NCBI GenBank assembly: GCA_024229615.1
Contig: JAAESG010000574.1
Span: forward strand, 1-41,387
DNA from: Gammaproteobacteria bacterium
Lineage (GTDB): Bacteria; Pseudomonadota; Gammaproteobacteria; GCA-001735895
DNA length: 41,387 nucleotides
Direction: 5' to 3'
Of this stretch, positions 8,406 through 16,677 are shown piece by piece (the stretch's first letter is position 1; every line of letters begins with the position of its first letter). The notes beneath the pieces were generated by a model. The model did not search any database. It saw nothing but the letters and a program-made list of their open reading frames with translations, and was not told where the DNA came from. A program made the translations under genes and the position numbers.

Positions 8406-8551
8406 GCTCTGAACAATTCATCCTGAATTGTCAGAGCACGGAGAAACAAAAAATGTGATTTTTGTTTCTCCTTCATTTTCAACGACTTAGCAGTCATTGA
8501 AAATGGCGGTGCGTCCTTGCACCGCGGAAACTCTAATAAATCAGAGTTTCC
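8406..8551. repeat. Array of five abutting hairpins
   Basis: Five inverted repeats follow each other almost without gaps: 8406-8437 (13-bp stem, one bulged A), 8440-8471 (13 bp perfect), 8474-8505 (9 bp plus 4 bp), 8506-8525 (7 bp perfect) and 8526-8551 (9 bp perfect). The first three are each 32 bases long with centres exactly 34 bases apart. The stems differ in sequence, so this is not a simple tandem repeat. CCCT...AGGG pairs lie on both sides (8390-8403 and 8550-8557). It fills the gap between two converging genes and has no T-tracts typical of terminators. Confidence 0.85.
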
Positions 8552-8557
8552 CTAGGG

Positions 8558-9472
8558 TTAATCGATTCCGGGCTTAATTAAAAACTCGAGCAGGGCTTTT
8601 TGCGCGTGCAGTCGATTCTCAGCCTCCTGCCAGACGACGGATTGCGCACTGTCCAGCACTTTAGCCGTGACCTCTTCGCCGCGATGAGCAGGCAAACAGT
8701 GCATAAACAATGCATCGTCGTTTGCAGCTGCCATTACTTCCTCACTCACCTGGTAGGCTGCAAAAGTTTCGACTCGTTGCTGCAGTTCTTCTTCCTGGCC
8801 CATGCTGGCCCAGACATCGGTTACCACCAGGTCAGCACCATTGGCGGCGGACACGGCGGAATCATGTATGGTTATCGAGCTGGCGCCACTTTGTATTAAC
8901 TCTGCATCCGCCTGGTGACCCGATGGGCAGGCAATGCAGAGATTGAAACCGAATCTTATTGCGGCGTTGATGTAGGAATGGCACATGTTATTGCCATCGC
9001 CGATCCACGCCACCGTGGCGCCAGCTATGTCTCCGCGTCGTTCAAACCAGGTTTGCATGTCGGCAAGCAACTGACAGGGATGCAGTAAATCACTGAGACC
9101 ATTGATAACCGGGACCTGCGAGTGATGAGCCAGGGTTTCGACACGATCATGGCCGAAGGTACGGATTAAAATGCCATCCACCATGCTCGAAATAACGCGC
9201 GCACTATCTTCGATGGGTTCGCCACGTCCGAGGTGACTATCGCGCGGGGACATGAAAATGGCATGGCCACCGAGCTGGAACATCCCTGCTTCGAACGACA
9301 CCCGGGTTCGGGTTGAAGATTTTTCGAAAATCATCGCCAGTAGCTTGCCTTCAAGAGGGGTGTGGGATACTCCCTGTTCCAGCTTTAGTTTGACATCGAT
9401 CGCATGTGCGATCAGTGCCCTGAGCTCGTCGCCGGTAAAATCAAGAAGGCTTAAAAAGTGTCGTGAAGGCAT
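8558..9472 (-). CDS. argF: Ornithine carbamoyltransferase ArgF
   Basis: A 304-residue enzyme that joins carbamoyl phosphate and ornithine to make citrulline. The carbamoyl-phosphate motif SSTRTR, the HPCQ motif, and the ornithine-binding [10 protein letters not shown] near the C-terminus are all present. I place the start at [12 protein letters not shown] (9472) because it matches the usual N-terminus and lies four bases after the argD stop; a longer upstream frame runs inside argD. argD and argF thus form an operon, and the product of carAB (29815-34172) supplies the substrate. The hairpin array lies immediately past the stop codon. Confidence 0.95.
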   Translation of the reverse strand: MPSRHFLSLLDFTGDELRALIAHAIDVKLKLEQGVSHTPLEGKLLAMIFEKSSTRTRVSFEAGMFQLGGHAIFMSPRDSHLGRGEPIEDSARVISSMVDGILIRTFGHDRVETLAHHSQVPVINGLSDLLHPCQLLADMQTWFERRGDIAGATVAWIGDGNNMCHSYINAAIRFGFNLCIACPSGHQADAELIQSGASSITIHDSAVSAANGADLVVTDVWASMGQEEELQQRVETFAAYQVSEEVMAAANDDALFMHCLPAHRGEEVTAKVLDSAQSVVWQEAENRLHAQKALLEFLIKPGID

Positions 9473-9476
9473 GTGG

Positions 9477-10649
9477 TTACTCGGTAAACTGGTTAATGCA
9501 GGCAAGCAGTTTGCTGGCAATTTCTGCGCCCTGGGCTTCACTAAGAATCAGGGGTGGCAGGAGACGGATAACCGACTCGGCGGTGACGTTGATCAACAAT
9601 CCCTGCTGCAGGGCCTGCATCACGAGTTCCTGGCACGGGATTTTCATTTCGACCGCGACCAGCAAGCCTAGATGGCGTACTTCGGCGACCTGTTGATTGT
9701 TCGCGAGTCCCTGCTGTAAAGCGCAAAACAATTGCTGACCGCGTTGCTCTGCATTTTCGGCAATTTTGTTTTCAAGCATACTCTCGAGAACAGTAAACGC
9801 GGCACGGCAAGCGAACGGATTTCCGCCAAAGGTTGATCCATGGTTTCCGGGTTTAAAGACTTCCGCCGCGCTACCTCTGGTCATACAGGCACCGATGGGT
9901 ACGCCATTGCCCAGTGCCTTCGCCAGAGTCATGACATCTGGCACGACCGCTTCGTGTTGGCACGCAAACATCTTGCCGCTGCGCGCCATACCACTTTGAA
10001 TTTCATCCAGCATCAACAACCAGTTGTTGCTATCGCAAATGCCGCGTAGCGCACTGAGATAACCCGGATCGGGAATGACGATACCCGCTTCACCCTGCAC
10101 AGGCTCGACCAGGATTGCGACCACGTTACGACTGTTTTCCGCAATCGCCTCTATCGAGGGAATGTCATTGTAAGGCGCACGCACGAAGCCTGAAACCAGT
10201 GGCTCGAATCCGGCCTGTACCTTGCGGCTGCCGGTGGCACTAAGCGTGGCCATGGTCCGGCCGTGGAAGGCATGCTGCATGACAACGATTTGCGGATTAT
10301 CGATGTTTTTCTGGTGACCGTACAAGCGTGCCAGTTTAATTGCGGCCTCGTTCGCCTCGGCGCCCGAGTTGGCAAAAAACACCCTGTCCATATCTGCGCT
10401 GGCACAGAGCAGATCGGCGAGCTTTTGCTGCCAGGTGATCGAATATAGATTAGAAGTATGCAACAGAGTTGCCGCTTGTTCCTGGATGGCGGAGGTCAGC
10501 GCCGGGTAGTTGTGCCCGAGGCTGGTAACGGAAATTCCACTAAGAGCATCCAGATATTGCTTGCCCTCACTATCCCATAGATAACAGCCATCGCCGTGGG
10601 TAAAACTGACGGGCAGGGATTGATAGGCATTAACGAGGTGATCTGACAT
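9477..10649 (-). CDS. argD: Acetylornithine aminotransferase ArgD
   Basis: A 390-residue class III PLP aminotransferase that converts N-acetylglutamate semialdehyde to N-acetylornithine and usually also serves as succinyl-diaminopimelate aminotransferase in lysine synthesis. Visible motifs are [18 protein letters not shown], the PLP aspartate segment [15 protein letters not shown], the PLP lysine in [14 protein letters not shown], and [13 protein letters not shown]. The length is typical. It is the first gene of an argD-argF operon, separated from the upstream gene by a strong terminator, so a promoter is expected at about 10650-10714. Confidence 0.95.
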   Translation of the reverse strand: MSDHLVNAYQSLPVSFTHGDGCYLWDSEGKQYLDALSGISVTSLGHNYPALTSAIQEQAATLLHTSNLYSITWQQKLADLLCASADMDRVFFANSGAEANEAAIKLARLYGHQKNIDNPQIVVMQHAFHGRTMATLSATGSRKVQAGFEPLVSGFVRAPYNDIPSIEAIAENSRNVVAILVEPVQGEAGIVIPDPGYLSALRGICDSNNWLLMLDEIQSGMARSGKMFACQHEAVVPDVMTLAKALGNGVPIGACMTRGSAAEVFKPGNHGSTFGGNPFACRAAFTVLESMLENKIAENAEQRGQQLFCALQQGLANNQQVAEVRHLGLLVAVEMKIPCQELVMQALQQGLLINVTAESVIRLLPPLILSEAQGAEIASKLLACINQFTE

Positions 10650-10714
10650 CGGTTTGTCGCGTGAAAAAAACGCTCAAACATACAGCTATTTTCAGCGATT
10701 ACAAGCTTTTAAGG

Positions 10715-10742
10715 CAAAAAAAGCCCCGTCATGACGGGGCTT
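10715..10742 (-). terminator. Rho-independent terminator of the PuuD-like gene
   Basis: The fully palindromic AGCCCCGTCATGACGGGGCT is followed on the minus strand by a run of seven T. It lies about 25 bases past the stop codon of the minus-strand gene upstream and separates it from argD. Confidence 0.92.
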
Positions 10743-10764
10743 GTAGATCGAGGATATGCCGCGA

Positions 10765-11376
10765 TTAAAATAGCATGCCGTGTCCCTGCGCGGTCATCGC
10801 GAATAACATGGGAATCGATAACAGTGTATTGGTGCGTGAGGCCATCAAGGCCACGGTCTTGGCTTTGGCGATAACGTCGGCTTCGTGGGTGCGGCCATCG
10901 AGGCTGAGAATTTTCTTCTGGTTCGGCCAGATCAACACCCATACATTAAACAACATGATGGTGCCTAGCCATGCGCCCATGCCGATAGTCTGAAAGCCTT
11001 CGGCAAAGGTGAACGCGGCGACAACACCAGAGCCATCACCACCATGCATGGCTTCGAGAGCCATGGCGCCGGTGAGCCAGGTTCCAATTGCGGCCCAACG
11101 GAACCAGAAGAGTGCGTTCGGTGCCAGATACTTGTTGATAGCGGTCGGCCCGGGCCCGCCGTCGTTAGCTTCGGCCAACGCTTTCGCAACTCCGGGAACC
11201 TGTATGAAGTTGAAATAATATAGTAAGCCTATCCAGGTGATACCGGCCAGCACGTGCATCCAGACCCAGAATTCCCACGGGTTAACGCTGCCGCTTGTGC
11301 CCAGAATGAACATCAGCACGAAAGCCAGTACAAAACCGGAAATAATCGTTCCAGATATCGATTTTAAGGGATTCAT
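10765..11376 (-). CDS. Short PuuD-like (urate hydroxylase N-terminal domain) membrane protein
   Basis: A 203-residue integral membrane protein with about four or five hydrophobic segments. It resembles the membrane domain of urate hydroxylase PuuD, notably in FWVWMHVLAGITWIGLLYYF, NALFWFRWAA and IGMGAWLGTIMLFNVWVLIWPNQ. True PuuD continues into a cytochrome c domain, and no CxxCH motif is present here, so urate oxidation cannot be assumed. The conserved His and Trp residues hint at a haem or redox role. The start is at MNPLK because GGAG stands six bases before its ATG; a longer reading would need TTG. It has its own promoter and terminator. Confidence 0.75.
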   Translation of the reverse strand: MNPLKSISGTIISGFVLAFVLMFILGTSGSVNPWEFWVWMHVLAGITWIGLLYYFNFIQVPGVAKALAEANDGGPGPTAINKYLAPNALFWFRWAAIGTWLTGAMALEAMHGGDGSGVVAAFTFAEGFQTIGMGAWLGTIMLFNVWVLIWPNQKKILSLDGRTHEADVIAKAKTVALMASRTNTLLSIPMLFAMTAQGHGMLF

Positions 11377-11454
11377 TGATGACTCCAATATATAAATGTT
11401 TAGAATACGTGATCGGGCTATTTTGCGCTTGCCCTTGCCCGTTACGAGCGGCGG

Positions 11455-11483
11455 AGTATAGGGACTTTCAGTATAGGGCGCAA
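11455..11483 (-). promoter_or_regulatory. Sigma-70 promoter of the PuuD-like gene
   Basis: On the minus strand TTGCGC (11483-11478), a 17-base spacer and TATACT (11460-11455) form a good promoter followed by a GC-rich stretch. It would give a leader of about 70 nt. The sequence AGTATAGGG occurs twice here in direct repeat. Confidence 0.6.
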
Positions 11484-11536
11484 TGTATCTCTGTGGGTGC
11501 GCGGATAGCAGGAAACAACAGCAAATGTGAGGTTAT

Positions 11537-13315
11537 ATGTGCGGTTTATTTGGTGCTCTGAGTTATGACGCAAACGCGATAAGTCCTGATCAAGCGCAGT
11601 GCATGTCGGCCAGGGTTGCGCATCGCGGGCCGGATGACAAGGGCGAGTATTTCGATGGGCCCGTGATGCTCGGACACCGGCGACTGGCGATCATCGACCT
11701 GTCCGCCGCGGGTCATCAGCCGATGCAGGATAGTAGTGCTCGTTATCATATTGTTTTTAATGGAACCATTTACAATTACCCTGAGCTGCGCGAGATTTTG
11801 ATTGCCAGGGGTTACCAATTTGACTCCCATAGCGATACCGAAGTCATTCTCAATGCCTATGCCTGCTGGGGAGATGCTTGCGTTGAACGATTGCACGGTA
11901 TGTTCGCGTTCGCAATCTGGGATTCAAAGTTGCAAAAACTGTTTCTCGCCCGTGACCGCATGGGCATCAAGCCGCTTTATTATGCACAGTCGGGACAGGG
12001 TTTTTATTTCGCTTCCAATCCCCAGGCGTTGCTGGCAACCGGCCTGTTCGCGAGCGACATCGACCCGGTAGGACTGCACCATCAGCTGAGCTTGCATGCG
12101 GTCATTCCGGCACCACGTACCTTGATCAAGTCAATCCGCAAGTGTCGCCCCGCTTACTATATGAATGTAACGCCCGATGGCAAGATCGTCGAGCAGCGTT
12201 ACTGGTCGTTACTGGCGAAGCGACCCGCCGAAGCAATGTCTGCAGACGACTGGAACTCCGCTATCCATGAATCATTGATGCAGGCGGTGAAGAAGCGGCT
12301 CACGATTGCTGACGTACCGGTTGGCGTGCTGCTTTCAGGCGGACTGGACTCCAGCCTTTTGGTAGCATTGTTGGCCGAGGCCGGACAGCACGATATTCGA
12401 ACCTTCAGTATCGGTTTCGAAGACCAGCCGGAGGAACGCGGTAACGAATTTGAATTTTCCGATCCCGTCGCGCAGAGATATGCCACCGATCATCACAAAT
12501 TTCTGATTCCCAATGCCGAAGTGCTGACGCGACTGCCCGAGGCTGTCAATGCGATGGCGGAACCCATGTTTGGTCAGGATGCAATCGCTTTTTACCTGCT
12601 CTCGGAACAGGTTTCAAAGTCAGTCAAGGTGGTGCAAAGCGGGCAGGGCGCGGATGAAGTATTTGCCGGATACTTTTGGTATGGGCAGATGCAAGCGGCC
12701 GAGGGCGATGCGCTTGAGCGTTTCGCGAGTCGTTATGTCGACCGTGAGCATGCAGAATTCTGCGATACGGTGGCACCCGCTTATCGAGGTGAAGACTATA
12801 CTTCTGCCCTGATTGAGGAAAATCTGAGTAGCGGGCAGGCCGATAGCTTTCTCGATGCGGTTTTGCGATTTGATGTCACCACCCTGATAGTCGACGATCC
12901 GGTCAAACGGGTCGATAATATGACCATGGCCTGGGGTCTCGAGGCGCGTGTCCCGTTTCTCGACCACCAGCTGGTCGAACTGGCGGCATCCTGTCCACCG
13001 GAACTGAAACTGAAACATCAAGGCAAGGGTATTCTCAAGGAAATTTCACGTGGTCGAATTCCCGACGCGGTGATCGATCGCCCCAAAGGATACTTCCCCA
13101 TGCCGGCGTTGAAATATGTACGCGGGGATTTTTACCATTTCATGGCGGATACGCTGAATAGTCAGCGTAGTCGTGAACGGGGGCTGTTTAACCGTAATTA
13201 CATCGATCGTTTACTCGATGAACCTGAACAGCATTTTACACGGCTTAACGGCAGTAAACTCTGGCACAGCGCCTTGCTCGAATACTGGCTTCAGCAACAT
13301 ATCGATCAGCCTTGA
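11537..13315 (+). CDS. Asparagine synthase-like glutamine amidotransferase, probable N-acetylglutaminylglutamine amidotransferase
   Basis: A 592-residue protein with an N-terminal class II glutaminase domain (nucleophile C2 in MCGLFG, then RGPDDKG and FNGTIYNY) and a C-terminal synthetase domain with PP-loop LLSGGLDSSLLVALL. Several segments match the subfamily that makes the osmolyte N-acetylglutaminylglutamine amide more closely than ordinary AsnB: HAVIPAPRTLIKSIRK, NEFEFSDPVAQRYATDHHK, SGQGADEVFAGY and DDPVKRVDNMTMAWGLEARV. The usual partners (the N-acetylglutaminylglutamine synthetase and a peptidase) are not in the window. An AGG ribosome-binding site precedes the ATG. Plain asparagine synthase AsnB is the alternative. 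Confidence 0.88.
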   Translation: MCGLFGALSYDANAISPDQAQCMSARVAHRGPDDKGEYFDGPVMLGHRRLAIIDLSAAGHQPMQDSSARYHIVFNGTIYNYPELREILIARGYQFDSHSDTEVILNAYACWGDACVERLHGMFAFAIWDSKLQKLFLARDRMGIKPLYYAQSGQGFYFASNPQALLATGLFASDIDPVGLHHQLSLHAVIPAPRTLIKSIRKCRPAYYMNVTPDGKIVEQRYWSLLAKRPAEAMSADDWNSAIHESLMQAVKKRLTIADVPVGVLLSGGLDSSLLVALLAEAGQHDIRTFSIGFEDQPEERGNEFEFSDPVAQRYATDHHKFLIPNAEVLTRLPEAVNAMAEPMFGQDAIAFYLLSEQVSKSVKVVQSGQGADEVFAGYFWYGQMQAAEGDALERFASRYVDREHAEFCDTVAPAYRGEDYTSALIEENLSSGQADSFLDAVLRFDVTTLIVDDPVKRVDNMTMAWGLEARVPFLDHQLVELAASCPPELKLKHQGKGILKEISRGRIPDAVIDRPKGYFPMPALKYVRGDFYHFMADTLNSQRSRERGLFNRNYIDRLLDEPEQHFTRLNGSKLWHSALLEYWLQQHIDQP

Positions 13316-13479
13316 AACCTGAATCCGTGGGTCCATAGCGGTGCATAACGCAAGCCTTTGATTCCACAGCGGTTCAAAAAATGCCTGCTTAACCTAAGGG
13401 TGAAACTCATATTTTTTGATTCCACTGTGAAATCAAATTCTCACGCTCTGCATCCGCCTTGAACCCACGGATTCAGGTT
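13316..13479. repeat. 164-bp imperfect palindrome (ERIC/MITE-like element or structured RNA)
   Basis: The first base after the amidotransferase stop begins a 17-bp arm (13316-13332) repeated perfectly inverted at 13463-13479. Comparing the left half with the reverse complement of the right half, the similarity continues inward for about 72 columns with about 55 identities, including TTTGATT, CACAG and TCAAAAAAT blocks. The centre, about 13390-13405, is unpaired. All seven transition differences are of the kind that pairs as G-U in a minus-strand transcript. No T-tract follows, so a simple terminator is unlikely. Confidence 0.8.
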
Positions 13480-13488
13480 GAAAAAAAG

Positions 13489-13531
13489 CATTGAATGGAC
13501 TTTCAATGTTGAAAAAAATGATTATGATAAT
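13489..13531 (+). promoter_or_regulatory. Hairpin and Fur-like half site upstream of grxD
   Basis: CATTGAA...TTCAATG (13489-13508) forms a 7-bp hairpin. GATTATGATAAT (13520-13531) matches 11 of 12 bases of two adjacent GATAAT hexamers, the unit of Fur boxes, but the inverted third hexamer is poor. The same AT-rich bases may also supply a -10 element. Iron-linked control of a monothiol glutaredoxin would make sense, but this is a weak call. Confidence 0.3.
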
Positions 13532-13566
13532 ACCTTAGTGAATTACTTGGTTATTTGAGGTATTAA

Positions 13567-13893
13567 ATGGACGTCCTGGAACGTATTAAGCAACAAGTCG
13601 AAACCCATCCGGTCATTATCTACATGAAAGGCACTCCGCAATTGCCCCAATGTGGCTTTTCCAGCAGGACCGCGGAGGCCTTAAAGTCCTTGGAAATAGA
13701 ATTTGCCTATGTCAATGTATTGTCTGACCCGGAGATATTTCAAAATCTGCCGCGTTTTGCGGATTGGCCTACCTTTCCCCAGGTTTACGTCGATGGTGAA
13801 TTAATCGGTGGTTGTGATATTACCCTGGAAATGCATGAATCGGGAGAACTGGAAAAAATCGCCAGGGCGGCACTGAGCGCGCGCGCAAACTAA
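13567..13893 (+). CDS. grxD: Monothiol glutaredoxin Grx4/GrxD
   Basis: A 108-residue monothiol glutaredoxin that binds a [2Fe-2S] cluster as a glutathione-bridged dimer and takes part in Fe-S transfer and iron sensing. The diagnostic CGFS active site is in PQCGFSSRTAEAL, preceded by YMKGTPQLPQ. The GSH-binding segment WPTFPQVYVDGELIGGCD is intact. The length is typical. Clustering with rnt and pyrC recalls the Pseudomonas arrangement, although here a receiver protein lies between and the strands converge. A strong terminator follows. Confidence 0.95.
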   Translation: MDVLERIKQQVETHPVIIYMKGTPQLPQCGFSSRTAEALKSLEIEFAYVNVLSDPEIFQNLPRFADWPTFPQVYVDGELIGGCDITLEMHESGELEKIARAALSARAN

Positions 13894-13908
13894 AGCAATT
13901 CTATCTGC

Positions 13909-13941
13909 AAAAAGCCCCACTGGTTAAAGGGGCTTTTTTTT
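13909..13941. terminator. Bidirectional rho-independent terminator after grxD
   Basis: AAAAAGCCCC (13909-13918) and GGGGCTTTTT (13929-13938) pair around a 10-base loop, with T8 to T9 downstream on the plus strand and T5 on the minus strand. It serves grxD and the convergent response-regulator gene. Confidence 0.93.
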
Positions 13942-13969
13942 GCCGGTGCTAGTACTCCTTGAATGAGTA

Positions 13970-14872
13970 CTAGTATATCGGCGCGCATGCCTGATGTGTC
14001 AGGCTAATGATTTCAGTCACCGAAGGCGCCGGATCGAAACCGTGGCCGTACCAGGTACCGATTGATATGTTCAGCTGTTTACCCTGGTCGGTGGTTTGCA
14101 TGGTGTGTCGTTTGATGCTTTGTATCAGGCGATCAAACAAATCCGGATCGAAAACCTGCGGATCCTGGTAATGTACCGACACCGCGAAGGTATTGATGCT
14201 GAAGCGGAAAACCATATCCATCGGACGCAGTGAAAGCTGAATCGAATTGGCGATCGTCTTCAGTGTTCCCAGGCGTAAAGCATTGTTCGGCGAGGTGACT
14301 TCTATCAATGCAATACCGAGACCTCCACCGCGAGCGTTGCAGTGCTCGATTAGAGATTCGACATGCACCTCGAGCTGAGCGCGATTGGGCAGGTTAGTCT
14401 CCGGGTCTAGCAGACTGAATTGCTTGACCCGCAAGAATTGGCTGGTGAGTGTACGCATGCGCCCGCGTAATTCATTTTGTTGAAAGGCATTGCGACCGGC
14501 TCCATAAACTCTGGCCGCAAGTTCGAACTGATTGGCTGATTTGGAGATGAAATCGTCTACCCCTCGGTCAAACGCAACCACGATACTCGAGGCGGTATCT
14601 TCTGCCGTGAGCAGCACTATGCCGGTATAGCGATCGTTATTTTCATCCCAGCGGCGAATCAGGTCAGTCATCTCAAGGCCGTTCATACCCGGCATCCAGA
14701 AATCAGCCAGAACGACATGTGCGCGTCTTTGATTGAGTAAATAGAGTGCTTCGTCTGCCGAAGACGCGGTACGGATATCTGTGTAACCCGATTTGCCGAG
14801 GCCGGATTTCACCACTTCGCGGCTAAATTGCAGGTCGTCGACGACAATTATAGAGAGATCTTCTTTGCGCAA
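13970..14872 (-). CDS. Response regulator with a degenerate GGDEF-like output domain
   Basis: A 300-residue protein. Residues 1-125 are a complete receiver domain: acidic D12/D13, phospho-acceptor D57 in ADFWMPGMNG, T89 in LLTAED and K111. After a helical linker (about 125-150), residues 155-300 have the outline of a GGDEF domain: entry motif DPETNLPNRAQLE, and at the signature position SINTF (225-229) instead of GGDEF. It is therefore unlikely to make c-di-GMP. No cognate kinase is adjacent. A 9-bp inverted repeat (13949-13973) covers its stop codon, just before the shared terminator. Confidence 0.85.
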   Translation of the reverse strand: MRKEDLSIIVVDDLQFSREVVKSGLGKSGYTDIRTASSADEALYLLNQRRAHVVLADFWMPGMNGLEMTDLIRRWDENNDRYTGIVLLTAEDTASSIVVAFDRGVDDFISKSANQFELAARVYGAGRNAFQQNELRGRMRTLTSQFLRVKQFSLLDPETNLPNRAQLEVHVESLIEHCNARGGGLGIALIEVTSPNNALRLGTLKTIANSIQLSLRPMDMVFRFSINTFAVSVHYQDPQVFDPDLFDRLIQSIKRHTMQTTDQGKQLNISIGTWYGHGFDPAPSVTEIISLTHQACAPIY

Positions 14873-14922
14873 AGCTTAATGGGGAGTCTATTGATTGATA
14901 TCGAGTATAGATTAAATCCTGA

Positions 14923-15531
14923 TTAAGGTTGCACAAATCCCACATCATTGACGATCTTGCAAAACAGCATGGCGGTCATCTCGGCGTCATAGATGGCCGA
15001 ATGAGCCTCGTTTGAATCCCATTCCATACCGGCCGACTGGACCGAACGTGCGAGAACCGTCTGACCATAAGCCAGGCCCGCGAGAGTGACTGTGTCGAAA
15101 GTGCTGAACGGATGAAAGGGATTACGCTTGATACCTGTCCTGCTTGCCGCAGCATTGATGAACTTCAGGTCGAAGTGTGCGTTATGGCCTACCAGAATGG
15201 CTTTACTACAGTTGTGGCGCCTAATTGCCTCACGAACAGGTTTGAAGATTTTGGGCAATGCCTGATTCTCATCGAGCGCCAGGCGAAATGGATGATCGAC
15301 GTCGATGCCGTTGACTTCCATAGACTTCGGATCGAGGTTGGCGCCTTCGAAGGGTTTGACGTGGCAGGAAACGGTTTCGCTACAATAGAACTGCCCAGTT
15401 TCATCGATATCGATAAGTACCGCGGCGACTTGCAGCAGCGCATCGGTGGACTCATTAAAACCCCCGGTTTCAACGTCGACCACGACTGGCAGGAATCCGC
15501 GAAATCGCGTTGATAATTGTGCTTCAGCCAT
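14923..15531 (-). CDS. rnt: Ribonuclease T
   Basis: A 202-residue DEDDh 3'-5' exoribonuclease that trims the 3' ends of tRNA, 5S and 23S rRNA and other stable RNAs. Exo I is [11 protein letters not shown] (D19, E21), Exo II is [12 protein letters not shown], and Exo III is [11 protein letters not shown] with the catalytic His and Asp. The length is close to E. coli RNase T. The start codon lies eight bases inside the 3' end of pyrC, so the two genes are a coupled operon; pyrC-rnt adjacency is also found in Pseudomonas. Confidence 0.94.
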   Translation of the reverse strand: MAEAQLSTRFRGFLPVVVDVETGGFNESTDALLQVAAVLIDIDETGQFYCSETVSCHVKPFEGANLDPKSMEVNGIDVDHPFRLALDENQALPKIFKPVREAIRRHNCSKAILVGHNAHFDLKFINAAASRTGIKRNPFHPFSTFDTVTLAGLAYGQTVLARSVQSAGMEWDSNEAHSAIYDAEMTAMLFCKIVNDVGFVQP

Positions 15532-16564
15532 TCGCGACTAATTTCCAGTGTAATGTTTGACCTGCTTTGAACGGAATCAGATCGGATTCCGGGTAAGGTA
15601 ATGAATCGGGTATCGTCCACTCGGTCCTTTCAAGTGTAATCGATCCGGTATTTTGTGGAAGCCCGTAAAAATCGGCACCGTTACAGCTCATGAAGGTTTC
15701 GAAATGCGTAAAGTCAGCGCTCGACTCAAACGCTTCCGCATATAGTTCGACGGCGCTGTGGGCCGAATAAATTCCGGCGCAACCACAGGCGGACTCCTTG
15801 GCACTTTTGCTATGTGGTGCGCTATCGGTGCCAGCAAAAAAAAATTTCTCGCCACCACAGGCAGCCTCGAGCAATGCCCGACGATGCCGTTCGCGTTTGG
15901 CCACCGGCAAGCAATAATGATGCGGTCTGATGCCGCCCTGGAATAAAGCGTTGCGATTGATTAACAAGTGGTGTGGGGTGATCGTGGCAGCGAGCGAGGC
16001 ATCGCATGCGCGCACGAACTCGACTGCTTCGCGGGTGGTGATATGTTCGAATACGATGCCGAGCTCGGGGAAATCTTTGCGAATACGCTGCAACTGCCGT
16101 TCGATAAAAATTTTTTCACGATCGAAGATATCCACCTCTGGAGAGGTCACTTCACCATGCACCTGTAACATGAATCCGCTTTTTTGCATCTGCTCGAAAA
16201 CCGGGTAAAGTTTACCGATATCCGTTACCCCGGCGTCCGAATTAGTGGTTGCGCCGGCTGGATAGAGTTTGGCGCCATGAATGAACTTTGATTTGCTGGC
16301 GGTCTTGATATCAGCGATGCTGGTATGGTCTGTCAGGTACAAGGTCATCATGGGTTCGAATCGGGATTGTTTTGGCAACGCAGCCTTAATACGTTCTCGA
16401 TACGCCAATGCTTGCGCGCAGTCTCGCACCGGAGGATTGAGGTTTGGCATGATGATCGCGCGACCAAACTGGTTAGCACTATCGCCGACAATAGCCGTCA
16501 TAAATGACTCGTCGCGCAGGTGCAGATGCCAGTCATCAGGAGTGATGATGGAAATTTTATTCAT
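15524..16564 (-). CDS. pyrC: Dihydroorotase PyrC (class II)
   Basis: A 346-residue zinc enzyme that cyclises carbamoyl aspartate to dihydroorotate in pyrimidine synthesis. The metal-binding HLHLRD is at the N-terminus, the carboxylated lysine lies in [13 protein letters not shown], later ligands are in LQVHGEV and FEHITTREA, and the catalytic Asp is in [15 protein letters not shown]. The length and the N-terminus [12 protein letters not shown] match the E. coli-type enzyme. It is divergent from aceE and coupled to rnt. It shares the carbamoyl phosphate pool with the arginine genes in this window. Confidence 0.96.
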   Translation of the reverse strand: MNKISIITPDDWHLHLRDESFMTAIVGDSANQFGRAIIMPNLNPPVRDCAQALAYRERIKAALPKQSRFEPMMTLYLTDHTSIADIKTASKSKFIHGAKLYPAGATTNSDAGVTDIGKLYPVFEQMQKSGFMLQVHGEVTSPEVDIFDREKIFIERQLQRIRKDFPELGIVFEHITTREAVEFVRACDASLAATITPHHLLINRNALFQGGIRPHHYCLPVAKRERHRRALLEAACGGEKFFFAGTDSAPHSKSAKESACGCAGIYSAHSAVELYAEAFESSADFTHFETFMSCNGADFYGLPQNTGSITLERTEWTIPDSLPYPESDLIPFKAGQTLHWKLVANG

Positions 16565-16677
16565 CGTTTGATGTTATCTGATATGGAATACTGATATTGC
16601 TATTAGTTATCATAATAACACTGGGCAAGGGTTAATATCCTGTATAATTCCGTCAATTTACAGCAAAGGCGAAGCAC

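Noticed and set aside
8406-8551. CRISPR array or integron attC sites
   Set aside because: The repeats are not identical to one another, there are no spacers, no cas genes and no integrase nearby.
9473-9541. Longer N-terminus for ArgF
   Set aside because: The extra 23 codons lie within argD and have no similarity to ornithine carbamoyltransferases.
13949-13973. Nine-bp hairpin CTAGTACTC/GAGTACTAG as a terminator
   Set aside because: No T-tract follows on either strand; the adjacent hairpin at 13909-13941 is the real terminator. It may add stability to the transcript end.
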